Shown: one piece after another, positions 8,275 through 16,726 of the stretch | Position numbering within the stretch: position 1 is the first letter of the stretch | How the letters are laid out: each line of letters opens with the position of its first letter | Assembly: GCA_031422315.1 (NCBI GenBank) | Contig: JANOQN010000005.1 | Span: 1 to 46,009, forward strand | DNA length: 46,009 nt | DNA from: JANNYA01 sp031422315 | GTDB lineage: Bacteria > Pseudomonadota > Gammaproteobacteria > Xanthomonadales > SZUA-5 | Direction: 5' to 3' | Notes under the pieces: model-generated | The model's input: the letters and a program-made list of their open reading frames with translations, nothing else | Told to the model about the DNA's origin: nothing | Database searches by the model: none | Translations under genes and position numbers: made by a program

Positions 8275-10752
8275 GTGCCGCTGCCGGATTTAACGCTGCA
8301 ACCAGATGTTTTCACGCGTCGAAAAGCTGAACAAGCTGATCGTAGCGGTGAGCAAATTGGTGCGTTTCGCTTGCTAAAACCACTTGGCAGCGGCGGTATG
8401 GGCGCAGTGTGGTTGGCCGAGCGCAGCAGCGGATTTAGCCAACAAGTCGCGATCAAATGGCTGCACGCTGGATTAAGTGCATCGGCGCGCCAAAGGTTTG
8501 CGCGCGAACGCGAAACGCTGGCTAAGCTCGAGCACCCCGGCATCGCGCGAATCGTTGATGGCGGCAGCGATGGAGACGCGGATTGGTTTGCGATGGAATA
8601 TGTGCAGGGCGAGGCGTTAGATATCTACGCAAAATCAAAACAGGCGAGCCTGACGGTGCGGGTCGAACTGGTGATCAGTCTGTGCGATGCAGTGCAATAC
8701 GCGCACCAAAATCTAATCGTGCATCGGGATTTAAAACCCAGCAACGTGCTGGTGGGCGCGTCTGGCCAGCCTAAGCTGCTGGACTTTGGCGTTGCAAAAA
8801 TCCTGGACGACGCGAATCAAACGGAAAGCCGCGCACCGTTGACCTTTGCCTACGCGGCGCCCGAGCAAATACGCGGCGATCCGATCACGACCGCCACGGA
8901 TGTCTACGCGCTGGGCGTGATTTTATATGAGCTATTGACTGGGGGGCGGCCGCACAAACCCAAAGGTGATGGCAGCCTCAGCATGCTGCAAGCGATTACC
9001 GATACCGATGCAACTGCACCGAGCTCGGCACTGAGCAAGCAAACGCAGAACACTATAAAACCTAGCCAGCTTAAAGGCGATCTAGACACGATCGTGCTGA
9101 AAGCGCTGAGCCGCGATCCGGCCAAGCGCTATTTCTCCGCGCAATCATTAAGTGAGGATCTGCAGCGCTATTTGGGCGGGCAGCCAATTAGCGCGCGCAA
9201 AATCAGCGTGCAGGATCAAATCAATAAGTGGATTCGCCGCAATAAGCTGGCAAGCGCGGCGCTGGCGCTGGCGGTTCTTGCGATGCTGGCCGGCACCATG
9301 GTATCGCTAATTCAGCGCCAGCATGCGATCGCGCAGCAGAAAATTGCTGAGCAAAATGCCGCTAATGCTAAAGCGGTGAAAGAGTTTGTACTGCGCGCCT
9401 TTACCGGCGCTAATCGCTGGAAAACCGGGCGCGATGCAACGGCGCTAGAGCTGGCACAGCGGGGCTTTTTAGAAGTGGAAACGCAGCTGAAAGATCAGCC
9501 AGCAGCGCAGTTTGAGGTATACAGCACCTTGGCCAATGTGTTCGGACGCAATTCGCCACAGCGCCTTACCATTGCCGCTAGCGAAAAGCGGTTGGCGCTG
9601 CTGGATCAGCTGCCAAACGTAACCGAAGCGCAGCGTTTTCTGGCGGAATGTGATCAGGTGAGTTACCTGTGGTGGGCTGAGCGCCTAGATGAGGTGCCTA
9701 AGCAAATCGCCCATGTGCGGCAACGTTATCCAACGCTAATTGCAACCAACGCCGCGATGCGTGAAGGCTTGGAAGAAATCGAAACCTTAATGCTAGCAGC
9801 TAGGCAGGATTACTCGGCTTTTCGCCAAAGCGCTGTGCAAGCAGTTTTGCGTCGTCCAGGCGAACAAGCCTATGTTGTGGAATCCTATTTGGCTTGGGCA
9901 GATGGTGCTGAATTTCGCGTTTCTGATGGCTTAGCAAGACTCGCTCGGATTATTAAGTTCGGTAATGCGTCCGTGGACCCAAGCAGCCCAAACCGCGCGT
10001 GGTCGGCGGCTAGCTTTGCAGTGCTTTTGGCCGAATTTATACCCAGCGTACAAACGAAGGCGTTAGACGCGCGCGCGGTGCGCTGGTGTGGAACCTACTT
10101 TGGCGCTGACAGTGGCTACTGTGATCGCTTGGCGTTGAGTCATATTCGCGCAGCGCTGGCTGGGGCGCGTGTCGCTGATGCAGAGGCGCACTTTCAGGGC
10201 AGCTTTGCGATCAATAATCGCTACCCAGAAGAATCAATTATTGAGCTACAGCCTTTGCTTTATCTAGGTGCAATAACAGCACTCACTGCAGGTAATGCCA
10301 AGCTTGCCAGCGATCGCACCGAGCAAGCGCTGAATTTGGGCTTGAGTCTGTGCGGCAAAACAAGCAGCTGCGTGCGCAGCGCCACCGCGCTCAACTTGTG
10401 GCTAGCGCGCACGCCGGAAGCGTTGGCTAAACTTGAAAGCCTGAGTGCTGAGCAGCTGCGAAACGATGACGGTGAAGCCTGGCGCAGCAAGATGTGGCTT
10501 GCCACTGCGGCGTTGGATCGAGGTGACGATATTGCTGTAAAAAGTCATTTGCAGACGATTGCCCAGTGGCAACTTGCACGTGGTGCAGGCCCGGATGCCG
10601 GGCTAGTCAAGCTGTATCAGCGTGCCGGTTTGCCTGTGCCGATCACGCCCCAATATGATGTTACTGAGCTGATCCAAATGATTAATAGCATGCTAAGCGA
10701 TGGCGAAAAAATGCAGCAGCAGCGGGCGAAGTTGGAGCCGAATAAGGAGTGA
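8275..10752 (+). CDS. Membrane Ser/Thr protein kinase (PknB/PknS type), 5' end interrupted by amber
   Basis: Counting from GTG 8275: glycine loop GSGGMGAVW (38-46), catalytic Lys61 in VAIKW, HRDLKPSN with Asp152, DFG Asp170 and APEQ at about 195-198. All active-site residues are present. One membrane helix lies at about 325-346, preceded by RRNK, so the kinase domain should be cytoplasmic and the ~480-residue helical, TPR-like remainder periplasmic. GTG 8275 has no visible Shine-Dalgarno; the natural start is probably ATG 8131, separated by the amber codon at 8263. It follows the ECF sigma gene and has its own two-block promoter at 8068. Likely role: phosphorylating and activating that sigma factor. 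Function if translation starts at 8275 is plausible because the kinase domain is whole. Confidence 0.85.
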   Translation: MPLPDLTLQPDVFTRRKAEQADRSGEQIGAFRLLKPLGSGGMGAVWLAERSSGFSQQVAIKWLHAGLSASARQRFARERETLAKLEHPGIARIVDGGSDGDADWFAMEYVQGEALDIYAKSKQASLTVRVELVISLCDAVQYAHQNLIVHRDLKPSNVLVGASGQPKLLDFGVAKILDDANQTESRAPLTFAYAAPEQIRGDPITTATDVYALGVILYELLTGGRPHKPKGDGSLSMLQAITDTDATAPSSALSKQTQNTIKPSQLKGDLDTIVLKALSRDPAKRYFSAQSLSEDLQRYLGGQPISARKISVQDQINKWIRRNKLASAALALAVLAMLAGTMVSLIQRQHAIAQQKIAEQNAANAKAVKEFVLRAFTGANRWKTGRDATALELAQRGFLEVETQLKDQPAAQFEVYSTLANVFGRNSPQRLTIAASEKRLALLDQLPNVTEAQRFLAECDQVSYLWWAERLDEVPKQIAHVRQRYPTLIATNAAMREGLEEIETLMLAARQDYSAFRQSAVQAVLRRPGEQAYVVESYLAWADGAEFRVSDGLARLARIIKFGNASVDPSSPNRAWSAASFAVLLAEFIPSVQTKALDARAVRWCGTYFGADSGYCDRLALSHIRAALAGARVADAEAHFQGSFAINNRYPEESIIELQPLLYLGAITALTAGNAKLASDRTEQALNLGLSLCGKTSSCVRSATALNLWLARTPEALAKLESLSAEQLRNDDGEAWRSKMWLATAALDRGDDIAVKSHLQTIAQWQLARGAGPDAGLVKLYQRAGLPVPITPQYDVTELIQMINSMLSDGEKMQQQRAKLEPNKE

Positions 10753-10835
10753 TCCGGCATTTGCGCCAGCTGCGGCGCCTTAAGAGAACTTATCACCGTG
10801 CACGCACTGCCAACACCAAGCCATGGCTAAATCGC

Positions 10836-12602
10836 CTACCGATACCCCGCCGCCTGCAGCGAAAACAACCGCGCGTATTGACCGTTCGCGGCCATCAGCG
10901 TGGCGTGGTCGCCGCGTTCCAAAATGCGGCCGCGCTCAATCACCAGAATTTGATCGGCCATGCGTACGGTGGAAAAACGATGTGAAATCAGGATCGCGAT
11001 GCGTTCGCGCGTTAGGCTGCGGAAGTGCTCGAAAATGCTCGCCTCGGCGGCGGCGTCCATGGCGGCGGTGGGTTCATCGAGCACTAAAATGTCGGCATCT
11101 TGGCGCATGAAAGCGCGCGCTAGCGCAATCTTTTGCCACTGGCCACCGCTCAGTTCACGCCCACCTGCAAACCACTTGCCAAGCTGGGTATTAAAGCCTT
11201 CGGGCAGCTGTTCGATAAACGGCGTTGCCATGCCGCGCTCGGCGGCGGTTTTCCAGCGTGCGGCATCGTCAAAAGCGGCAACATCGCCGACGCCAATGTT
11301 TTCGCCCACCCGCAGCTGATAGCGGGCAAAGTCCTGAAAGATCACGCCGATGCGCTGGCGTAATTTCGCGCTGTCCCACTGCTGTAAGTCCAGCCCATCC
11401 AGCAAAATGCGCCCAGAGGTGGGCTGATAAAGCCGAGTCAGCAATTTGATCAGCGTGGTTTTACCCGAGCCATTTTCCCCAACCAGCGCCAGCGACTGCC
11501 CGGGCTGTAAATGCAGGCTGATATCGCTGAGCGCATCAGTATCCGCGCCCGGGTAGCGAAAACTCAACGCCTCAAAACGAATGCCGTCGCCGGGTTTTGG
11601 GCCTTGCTCTAGGCCGCCCCGCTGATCCGCCGAAGCGCTGGGCGTGTCCAAATAGGCGTACAGCGTGGATAGATACAAGTTGTCTTCATACAGGCCGCCG
11701 ATCGCCGACAAACTGGCCGACAGCGCCGACTGGCCTTGGCGAAAAAGCAGCAAATACATCGTCATTTGCCCAAGCGTAATCGCGCCAATCACCGCACTGC
11801 TAGCGATCCACGCATAGGCCGCGTACAGCGTCGCGGTGCTGAGCAAACCCAGCGCAAAGCCCCAGCCATTGCGGCGGATGGCTAGCTTGCGATCTTCGCG
11901 GTAGAGCTTAGTAAAAATATCCTGATAGCGCCGCAGCAGCAGCGGCCCTAAGTCAAACAGTTTGACCTCTTTGGCGTGATCCTCACGCGCAATCAGGGTT
12001 TCCAAATACAGCTGCAGGCGCGTTTCCGGCGAACGCCAGCGAAACAGTCGGAACGCATCTCCCGAGAACTTCGCCTCCACCAAAAACGCCGGCACGGCGG
12101 CTACGATCAACACCAGCACCGTCAAAGGTGAAAAATGGAGCAACAGCCCACTAAAACTTAGCAGCGCAATCGCATTTTGTGCCAGTCCAAACGTGCGCAT
12201 CACCAGCGATAGCGGCCGCGACGACGCTTCACGGCGCGCGCGGGTGAGCTTGTCATAAAACTCCGAGTCCTCGAACTGCACCAAATCCAACGTCAGAGCT
12301 TTGTCCAAAATCATCACATTGATGCGCTGACCCAACTGTGCGCGCAGCAAGGCCTGGATCAAATCCAAACCGCGCTGCGTTGCCGCCAAGACCGCCACCA
12401 ACACGCCTTCCAGCGCCACCCAGCCAAACACCGCGCGCAGCGGCGGCGCTATTCCTGCGGCTTGTTGCTGCATCGCCGCGACCACCGCATCGACCAGATG
12501 CGCGCCTACAAACGCCACCGCTGCTGGCAACAAGCCCGCAATCACGGTCAGCCCTGCAAGCGCCAGCGTCAGGCCGCGGTTGGTTTGCCATACCAGGCTC
12601 AA
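10836..12602 (-). CDS. ABC exporter, fused membrane and ATPase domains
   Basis: Half-transporter of about 588 residues. The N-terminal ~320 residues contain the membrane helices of a type-1 exporter. The ATPase domain has Walker A GENGSGKTT, a Q-loop (VIFQDF), signature LSGGQ, Walker B ILVLDEPTAAMD and the H-loop SHRFSTV. The substrate cannot be told. The start is doubtful: TTG 12602 has no Shine-Dalgarno, and protein-like sequence continues in frame upstream (...RGVRGLFGYSRRAL before the TTG) for about 35 codons to a TAA without any ATG, GTG or TTG. The 5' end may have lost its start codon. It converges with the upstream kinase gene, with 83 bases between them. Confidence 0.85.
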   Translation of the reverse strand: MSLVWQTNRGLTLALAGLTVIAGLLPAAVAFVGAHLVDAVVAAMQQQAAGIAPPLRAVFGWVALEGVLVAVLAATQRGLDLIQALLRAQLGQRINVMILDKALTLDLVQFEDSEFYDKLTRARREASSRPLSLVMRTFGLAQNAIALLSFSGLLLHFSPLTVLVLIVAAVPAFLVEAKFSGDAFRLFRWRSPETRLQLYLETLIAREDHAKEVKLFDLGPLLLRRYQDIFTKLYREDRKLAIRRNGWGFALGLLSTATLYAAYAWIASSAVIGAITLGQMTMYLLLFRQGQSALSASLSAIGGLYEDNLYLSTLYAYLDTPSASADQRGGLEQGPKPGDGIRFEALSFRYPGADTDALSDISLHLQPGQSLALVGENGSGKTTLIKLLTRLYQPTSGRILLDGLDLQQWDSAKLRQRIGVIFQDFARYQLRVGENIGVGDVAAFDDAARWKTAAERGMATPFIEQLPEGFNTQLGKWFAGGRELSGGQWQKIALARAFMRQDADILVLDEPTAAMDAAAEASIFEHFRSLTRERIAILISHRFSTVRMADQILVIERGRILERGDHATLMAANGQYARLFSLQAAGYR

Positions 12603-13018
12603 CGCGCGCCGGCTGTAGCCAAAAAGACCGCGTACGCCGCGGTTTAGATCAGTGTCGGTGGAAATGGCAAAAGCCTCGAAATTTAGGTATTCGATTAATG
12701 TTGGGCGCTGTGACGTAAAACCAAGGGTTTAGGGACTTTGGCTGGACCGATTGAACACGCATGTCTGTAAGCTTGTGCATCGAATAGGAGGCTGCGGCGC
12801 GCGGTTTTCGCGGACTGCAAAATTTAGGATAAAGCCGCTGTCGTTTCCCCGGGTCACGCTAGTACAGTTCCAACGTGTGAACGTGACCGGCGTGTTCGGC
12901 ATTGGCGAGATTCAGGGCCGCAGATGAAGTCAAACCTATGTAAATTGATGAACTTTGCGAGCGCTTGAATGCCCTGGAGGCACGGATTTCATAATAACAA
13001 TTGAGCCGCGCGCAGGGT
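12603..13018. other. Gap holding a decayed promoter copy
   Basis: No gene is seen on either strand beyond the in-frame extension of the ABC exporter (to about 12710, minus). Around 12803-12846 the plus strand resembles the sequence before the 23199 gene (23086-23130), including AAAATTTAGG and the TGTCGTTT block. No open frame with a ribosome binding site follows, so this looks like a leftover from a duplicated promoter region whose gene was lost. Confidence 0.45.
12839..12864 (+). promoter_or_regulatory. Decayed ECF-type promoter, copy f (orphan)
   Basis: TGTCGTTT at 12839-12846, ten bases, then CGCTAGTA at 12857-12864, which keeps 5 of 8 positions of the second block at exactly the right distance. 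No gene in this orientation follows. Confidence 0.35.
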
Positions 13019-13477
13019 TTAAATTGGGCTTTTGACACTCAGGTTAAGCCTGCGCGCCGCCTCGATCAAACGACGATCCAGCGTGTAAAGGCAAGCTAGG
13101 TTTTCATGTTGTGCGATGGCTAGGTGCAGCGCGTCACCGGCGCGCAGGCCAAGCGCATGTTGCGCAAGATATTCAGCGGCTCGGTCAAACGCGCTGCGCG
13201 TCGGCGTGAACACGCACAGGCTGTCAGCGCTTAGTTTTTGCATCAGCGCACAGGCGGTTTGCGCCTGTGCGGGTTTAAGGCCTTTGTCGCGAACTTTGAT
13301 ACCCATGGCGCTGGCAAATTCCGTCAATGTCCAAGCGCTAATCGCAAGCTTTACGCCGGCCGTTTTAGCTGCTTGGGCATCAAACCAGGCTCGAATAGGC
13401 GCTGATTGCGGTTCCGGAACAAATAATGGCACCAACACACTGGTGTCCAGATAAAACATCACAGCCCCGGCAGTCAC
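13019..13477 (-). CDS. vapC: PIN-domain ribonuclease toxin (VapC family)
   Basis: About 150 residues with the PIN acidic set: Asp in FYLDTSVLVPLF at the N-terminus, Glu in WTLTEFASA, Asp in LRAGDALHLA and Asp in YTLDRRL. PIN toxins of VapBC-type modules are Mg-dependent RNases held inactive by the antitoxin. GTG 13477 overlaps the antitoxin stop (GTGA), giving translational coupling; ATG 13459, six codons in, is the alternative start and begins directly with MFYLDTS. Confidence 0.88.
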   Translation of the reverse strand: MTAGAVMFYLDTSVLVPLFVPEPQSAPIRAWFDAQAAKTAGVKLAISAWTLTEFASAMGIKVRDKGLKPAQAQTACALMQKLSADSLCVFTPTRSAFDRAAEYLAQHALGLRAGDALHLAIAQHENLACLYTLDRRLIEAARRLNLSVKSPI

Positions 13478-13713
13478 AGCGATTCATCTCGCATGCGCCG
13501 GATTAGCGCCACGCTGCGTTCTTCAGTGGCATTCAACGAGGCCCGGAATGCATCAATAGCCTGCAGCCGCAGCGGTTGCATGGAACGCTCAACCCCTGAC
13601 AAACGCGCGACCGGTGCTCCACGACGGGTAATGAGCACCTCTTGCCCGGCTTCCACTTTCGCCAGAATTTCACTGAAGTGCGCTTTGGCTTGTACTACGG
13701 AAACAGTGTTGAT
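13474..13713 (-). CDS. Phd/YefM-type antitoxin, apparently starting at ATC
   Basis: The frame reads NTVSVVQAKAHFSEIL... followed by GQEVLITRRGAPVARL, the classic Phd/YefM DNA-binding fold, with a C-terminal part likely to wrap the toxin. No ATG, GTG or TTG precedes this sequence in frame. The codon where Met is expected is ATC at 13713-13711, giving 79 residues. A canonical start (GTG 13656) would remove the conserved VQAKAHFSEIL helix. An ATG at 13733 lies in another frame and stops after 12 codons. Either ATC is used, or the start was lost by mutation, frameshift or sequence error. The stop overlaps the toxin start. Confidence 0.65.
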   Translation of the reverse strand: MNTVSVVQAKAHFSEILAKVEAGQEVLITRRGAPVARLSGVERSMQPLRLQAIDAFRASLNATEERSVALIRRMRDESL

Positions 13714-13788
13714 ATGTTGCTCGCGATGGTCATTTAGATGACTACATTAGCAGCTCCGATGATGACCTCAAAATTATTTTTCCACGCG

Positions 13789-13814
13789 TGTCGTTTGCAA
13801 AAAGAAATCTCGTA
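13789..13814 (+). promoter_or_regulatory. Putative ECF-type promoter, copy b
   Basis: TGTCGTTT at 13789-13796, ten bases, then ATCTCGTA at 13807-13814. An upstream A/T tract CAAAATTATTTTT is present. It drives the plus-strand pair at 13891-15134. Confidence 0.7.
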
Positions 13815-13825
13815 ATAGTCCCTAA

Positions 13826-13876
13826 GCCGCTGACTCTTTGGATGGATCGTCCTGCCAAGGCAAGACTTTCAGCGGC
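13826..13876 (+). promoter_or_regulatory. Leader hairpin b, before the ribosome binding site
   Basis: GCCGCTGA (13826-13833) pairs perfectly with TCAGCGGC (13869-13876). The left arm begins 12 bases after the promoter's second block, and the right arm ends 4 bases before GGAG at 13881. The loop is longer (35 nt) than in the sister leaders (5-9 nt), as if a segment had been inserted. Confidence 0.55.
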
Positions 13877-13890
13877 GTATGGAGCCTGAG

Positions 13891-13926
13891 ATGTTCAAAA
13901 CAGCACTTGAAAGCAAACTCAATTGA
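13891..13926 (+). CDS. Possible 11-codon leader peptide or broken gene start
   Basis: ATG 13891 has the best ribosome binding site in the region (GGAG, 6-base spacing) but encodes only MFKTALESKLN before TGA at 13924. That TGA overlaps TTG 13923, the first usable start of the next frame. It is either a coupled leader peptide or the true 5' end of the following gene after a one-base frameshift. Confidence 0.35.
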   Translation: MFKTALESKLN

Positions 13927-14477
13927 GCGTGCAGAGCATCAGCACAACAACTGTGCGGCAGCTTTTGCTTGGATTGGTGCAGGACCATCGACATCTGATG
14001 GCTGCGCAAATCGCGGGCGCGCTGTTGATGTGCGTGCCTACTTTAGCCATTCTTTGGCGGGGTAATTTGGATTCCCCGGAGGCTATTTTAATGCTGGGGT
14101 TTTCTGGGTTGTTCCTGCTGGGCAGCGTCGTATTTTTACTTTCTGCGCGCCGCACCGGAAAGCGCACCGCCGAGCTGCGCGGGTTACAGCAATCCGGCAT
14201 TGTGCTTGCGGCAACGCTGGTCAAGGTGGGTATGGTCGGCGATCGGGCACAGGCGATGGGCAAGCCCGTGCGTTTTGCGCTAACCCTGCAATGGCAGCAT
14301 CCGGCCGATCTGACGGTTCGGCAGTTTGAAGCGCTGGCAGCCGCGCCGAAGGCAAACCCACAGAACCACCGACCGGACTGTGGCTTGCAGCTCGCGATCA
14401 TTGTCCACAGTAGCGACCCGCGCATAGTGCCCGTGCTGATGACCGATGATGCCGGGCGCACGGTTGGTCACGCTTAG
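13923..14477 (+). CDS. Small membrane protein with two transmembrane helices
   Basis: 184 residues from TTG 13923 (GTG 13929 is another option). Two hydrophobic helices lie at about residues 25-45 and 55-77, followed by RRTGKR and a soluble domain of about 105 residues that I do not recognise. The layout loosely recalls DUF3592-type membrane proteins. The frame is closed by TGA at 13908 just upstream, so no ATG is available. It is the first long gene behind promoter copy b, 51 bases before a lipoprotein gene, and is probably co-transcribed with it. Function unknown; location is the inner membrane by prediction. Confidence 0.65.
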   Translation: MSVQSISTTTVRQLLLGLVQDHRHLMAAQIAGALLMCVPTLAILWRGNLDSPEAILMLGFSGLFLLGSVVFLLSARRTGKRTAELRGLQQSGIVLAATLVKVGMVGDRAQAMGKPVRFALTLQWQHPADLTVRQFEALAAAPKANPQNHRPDCGLQLAIIVHSSDPRIVPVLMTDDAGRTVGHA

Positions 14478-14528
14478 GCAGTATCCTCAACGCACCAACA
14501 CCAACTTCTAGAAACTATGGAAACTATT

Positions 14529-15134
14529 ATGAAGGTTCGTCTGTTTTGCCTTTCGATTTGCCTATCGCTTTGCGCCTGTCAAGCTAGCGAGGCACCCGCG
14601 CCAGCGAACTCAGCTTCGGCAACATCAACATCCGCTGATAGCAAAGCTCAAGCTACCGGCGAGCCGTTTTTCACGTTCGAGATTGACGGCAAAGCCATGG
14701 CGATTCCCGTTGCGGATATATCCAGTAAAGCCTATGACAGTGGCGAGCTGAAAATTTTCGCCGGTGCGTACCAAGCGCTGAGTGTCAACTTGACCATTCC
14801 TGAGATCGCGAAGTGCCCGTGTATAGTGCCAGCTGGCTCGGTTGAACCCGCTAGCCCAATTGGCCAAGGCTCAGTGAGCTTGCAAGGTTTTCCTAATCCA
14901 AACAATGGCTTGAACAGCTGGTACGTCGGCCAAGCCGGCGCACCAGCGGCAAACGCCATTGAAATTACCGACGTTGGCAGCGTAGAAAACGGCGCACGCT
15001 TGATATCGGGCACGTTTAACGTACGCGTGCTGAAAACCGAAAGTAACGGCGATGGGCCTGAGAATAAAGATTATGAAATCAGCAACGGGCGTTTTCGCAT
15101 CCAGCATGATGTGCCTGGAAACAGCGGTTTTTAG
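14529..15134 (+). CDS. Predicted lipoprotein
   Basis: From ATG 14529 (preferred to the in-frame ATG 14517) the protein starts with a lipoprotein signal, MKVRLFCLSICLSLCAC, with Cys at the expected cleavage site. A Ser/Ala/Thr-rich linker to about residue 45 follows, then a beta-rich domain of about 150 residues (FFTFEIDGKAMAIPV ... ISGTFNVRVL). The domain recalls DUF6252-like lipoproteins, but I am not sure of the family. It is likely anchored in an outer or inner membrane leaflet facing the periplasm. It shares a transcript with the membrane protein upstream, under promoter copy b. Confidence 0.75.
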   Translation: MKVRLFCLSICLSLCACQASEAPAPANSASATSTSADSKAQATGEPFFTFEIDGKAMAIPVADISSKAYDSGELKIFAGAYQALSVNLTIPEIAKCPCIVPAGSVEPASPIGQGSVSLQGFPNPNNGLNSWYVGQAGAPAANAIEITDVGSVENGARLISGTFNVRVLKTESNGDGPENKDYEISNGRFRIQHDVPGNSGF

Positions 15135-15251
15135 TGCGATGAGCGGGCTGGAAAAGCCGCAAAACGTCCGCACGCAATTAGTGAATTTTTTGAATGCTGT
15201 CGTTTTCAATTGCCTTCGCCGAGCACGCAACGAAACTTTTTTCTTGACCCG

Positions 15252-15277
15252 TGTCGTTTCGCTACAGTGTTCTCGTA
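15252..15277 (+). promoter_or_regulatory. Putative ECF-type promoter, copy c
   Basis: TGTCGTTT at 15252-15259, ten bases, then TTCTCGTA at 15270-15277. A GAAACTTTTTTC tract lies upstream. The start codon of the delta-60 gene is 43 bases downstream. Confidence 0.72.
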
Positions 15278-15289
15278 ATAAGCCATAAC

Positions 15290-15305
15290 CCGCCAATTTC
15301 AGCGG
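15290..15305 (+). promoter_or_regulatory. Leader hairpin c
   Basis: CCGC (15290-15293) and GCGG (15302-15305) pair around an 8-base loop. The right arm ends 5 bases before the GGAG ribosome binding site at 15311. Confidence 0.5.
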
Positions 15306-15320
15306 ATCATGGAGATTACA

Positions 15321-16691
15321 ATGTTCAGAAATTTGCTAGTTTTTTTATTACTGTTTAGCTCAGCCACACACGCTGCTGATTGGGATTTAGACACCAGTTT
15401 TGCCTTTTCGGGCAGACAAACCGTGCCTTTTGACGCTGGCGGCTCGAATACCGATCGTGTTGTCAAAATCTTGCGCTATCCAGACTCGCTAAGCGGAAAA
15501 TATATTGCAGTAGGATCTGCAAGCTTGCCCGCAGGCGGCATTGGCATCGCACTCGTACGTTTTAACGCCGACGGTACGGTTGACAACAGCTTTGGCGCGA
15601 ACAACAACGGCCGCGTATTAAAAGACGCCTGTATGAGCAAAGTTGCGCATGCAGCCTTCGATTCGCTGTTTCGAATCATTGTGGTGGGCACTACGCCGTG
15701 CTCCGGCAATGCCACCACCGATGCCGCCGTGGTGCGCTTCACCGCTTTTGGTGCGGATGACACCAGCTTCGCCGGTGACGGTGGGTTGGCTTTTGAATAC
15801 ACCGCATTTGATCGCAACGATAATGCTGGCGCGGTGCTGGTGTTAAGTGACGACAGTTTGATCGTAGGCGGAGATACCAGCGGCAATTCAGCGTTTTTAC
15901 AAAAAGTATCCGCTTCAGGCGTGGTTAGCGCCTTAGCCCCCGCGCAAACAAATTCTGGCGGCGTGCCTCGGCAGATTAAAGATGTCGTGCTTGGGCAGTT
16001 CAACTCAAGCTTTTGGCTGATCGCGGAAGTTCAACAGATTGTCAATCGGCCAGGGGCAATCTGGAAAGTGGGCAATGCTTTGCTAGGCAACGACACGGCA
16101 TTTAGCAGCGTAACTGGCGAACAATCGTTGGTGGTGACTTCAAACGCTGGCACCTTTGCCAGTTGCGGCACCGGGCCCGAACACCGCGTGTCGTCACTGG
16201 TGCGCTTTGGCACCCGCATCTACGGCGTTGGCTTCACCAATAGCGGCGTCAGCAGAAGTTTTATGGTGGGCTTTGGTGAAAATGATGGATCGGTACGCAC
16301 CTACAAATGTTTAGAAGCGGGCGCTACCCCCGTGAACTTCACCGCACTGGCAGCCGAGGGCTCCGGCGATGCGAACGGGTCGATTTATCTTGCTGGTTCG
16401 TGCGGCGCACCAGAGAATTTTTGCCTCTGGCGCACGGTGCGCTCTGACGCCTCGAGTACCTCGTTCATACCCGACACCAGCTTCAATGGCGGCGTGCCGG
16501 TCAACGTCTCCTTTAGCGCTGGATCGGGCCAAGCGCCCCAGAGCAACGCCTTTAGCATGGTGCGCCACGGCAATAAAACCGTGCTAGCGGGTTTGCGCGT
16601 GTTTAATTTGACCAGCGGCGATTTTGATTTTGCGCTGGCACGCTTTGGTTTAGACAGCCCAGAGATATTCAAAAATGGTTTTGAAAACTAG
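15321..16691 (+). CDS. Secreted delta-60 repeat protein with GFEN tail
   Basis: ATG 15321 has GGAG six bases upstream and begins a signal peptide (MFRNLLVFLLLFSSATHA), so the in-frame ATG 15309 is rejected. The mature protein has repeats of the delta-60 type (ALVRFNADGTVDNSFG and similar), which build beta-propeller-like blades. It ends with PEIFKNGFEN, the shared C-terminal tail of this window. The protein is likely secreted or surface attached; ligand unknown. It is the only gene directly behind promoter copy c. Confidence 0.85.
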   Translation: MFRNLLVFLLLFSSATHAADWDLDTSFAFSGRQTVPFDAGGSNTDRVVKILRYPDSLSGKYIAVGSASLPAGGIGIALVRFNADGTVDNSFGANNNGRVLKDACMSKVAHAAFDSLFRIIVVGTTPCSGNATTDAAVVRFTAFGADDTSFAGDGGLAFEYTAFDRNDNAGAVLVLSDDSLIVGGDTSGNSAFLQKVSASGVVSALAPAQTNSGGVPRQIKDVVLGQFNSSFWLIAEVQQIVNRPGAIWKVGNALLGNDTAFSSVTGEQSLVVTSNAGTFASCGTGPEHRVSSLVRFGTRIYGVGFTNSGVSRSFMVGFGENDGSVRTYKCLEAGATPVNFTALAAEGSGDANGSIYLAGSCGAPENFCLWRTVRSDASSTSFIPDTSFNGGVPVNVSFSAGSGQAPQSNAFSMVRHGNKTVLAGLRVFNLTSGDFDFALARFGLDSPEIFKNGFEN

Positions 16692-16726
16692 CTGCTTGAC
16701 AGATATAGATAAGCTATCTTGCCACT

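Noticed and set aside
16696..16720. TTGACA and TATCTT as a sigma-70 promoter for the OmpA chimera
   Set aside because: Only 13 bases separate them, too short for a normal promoter.
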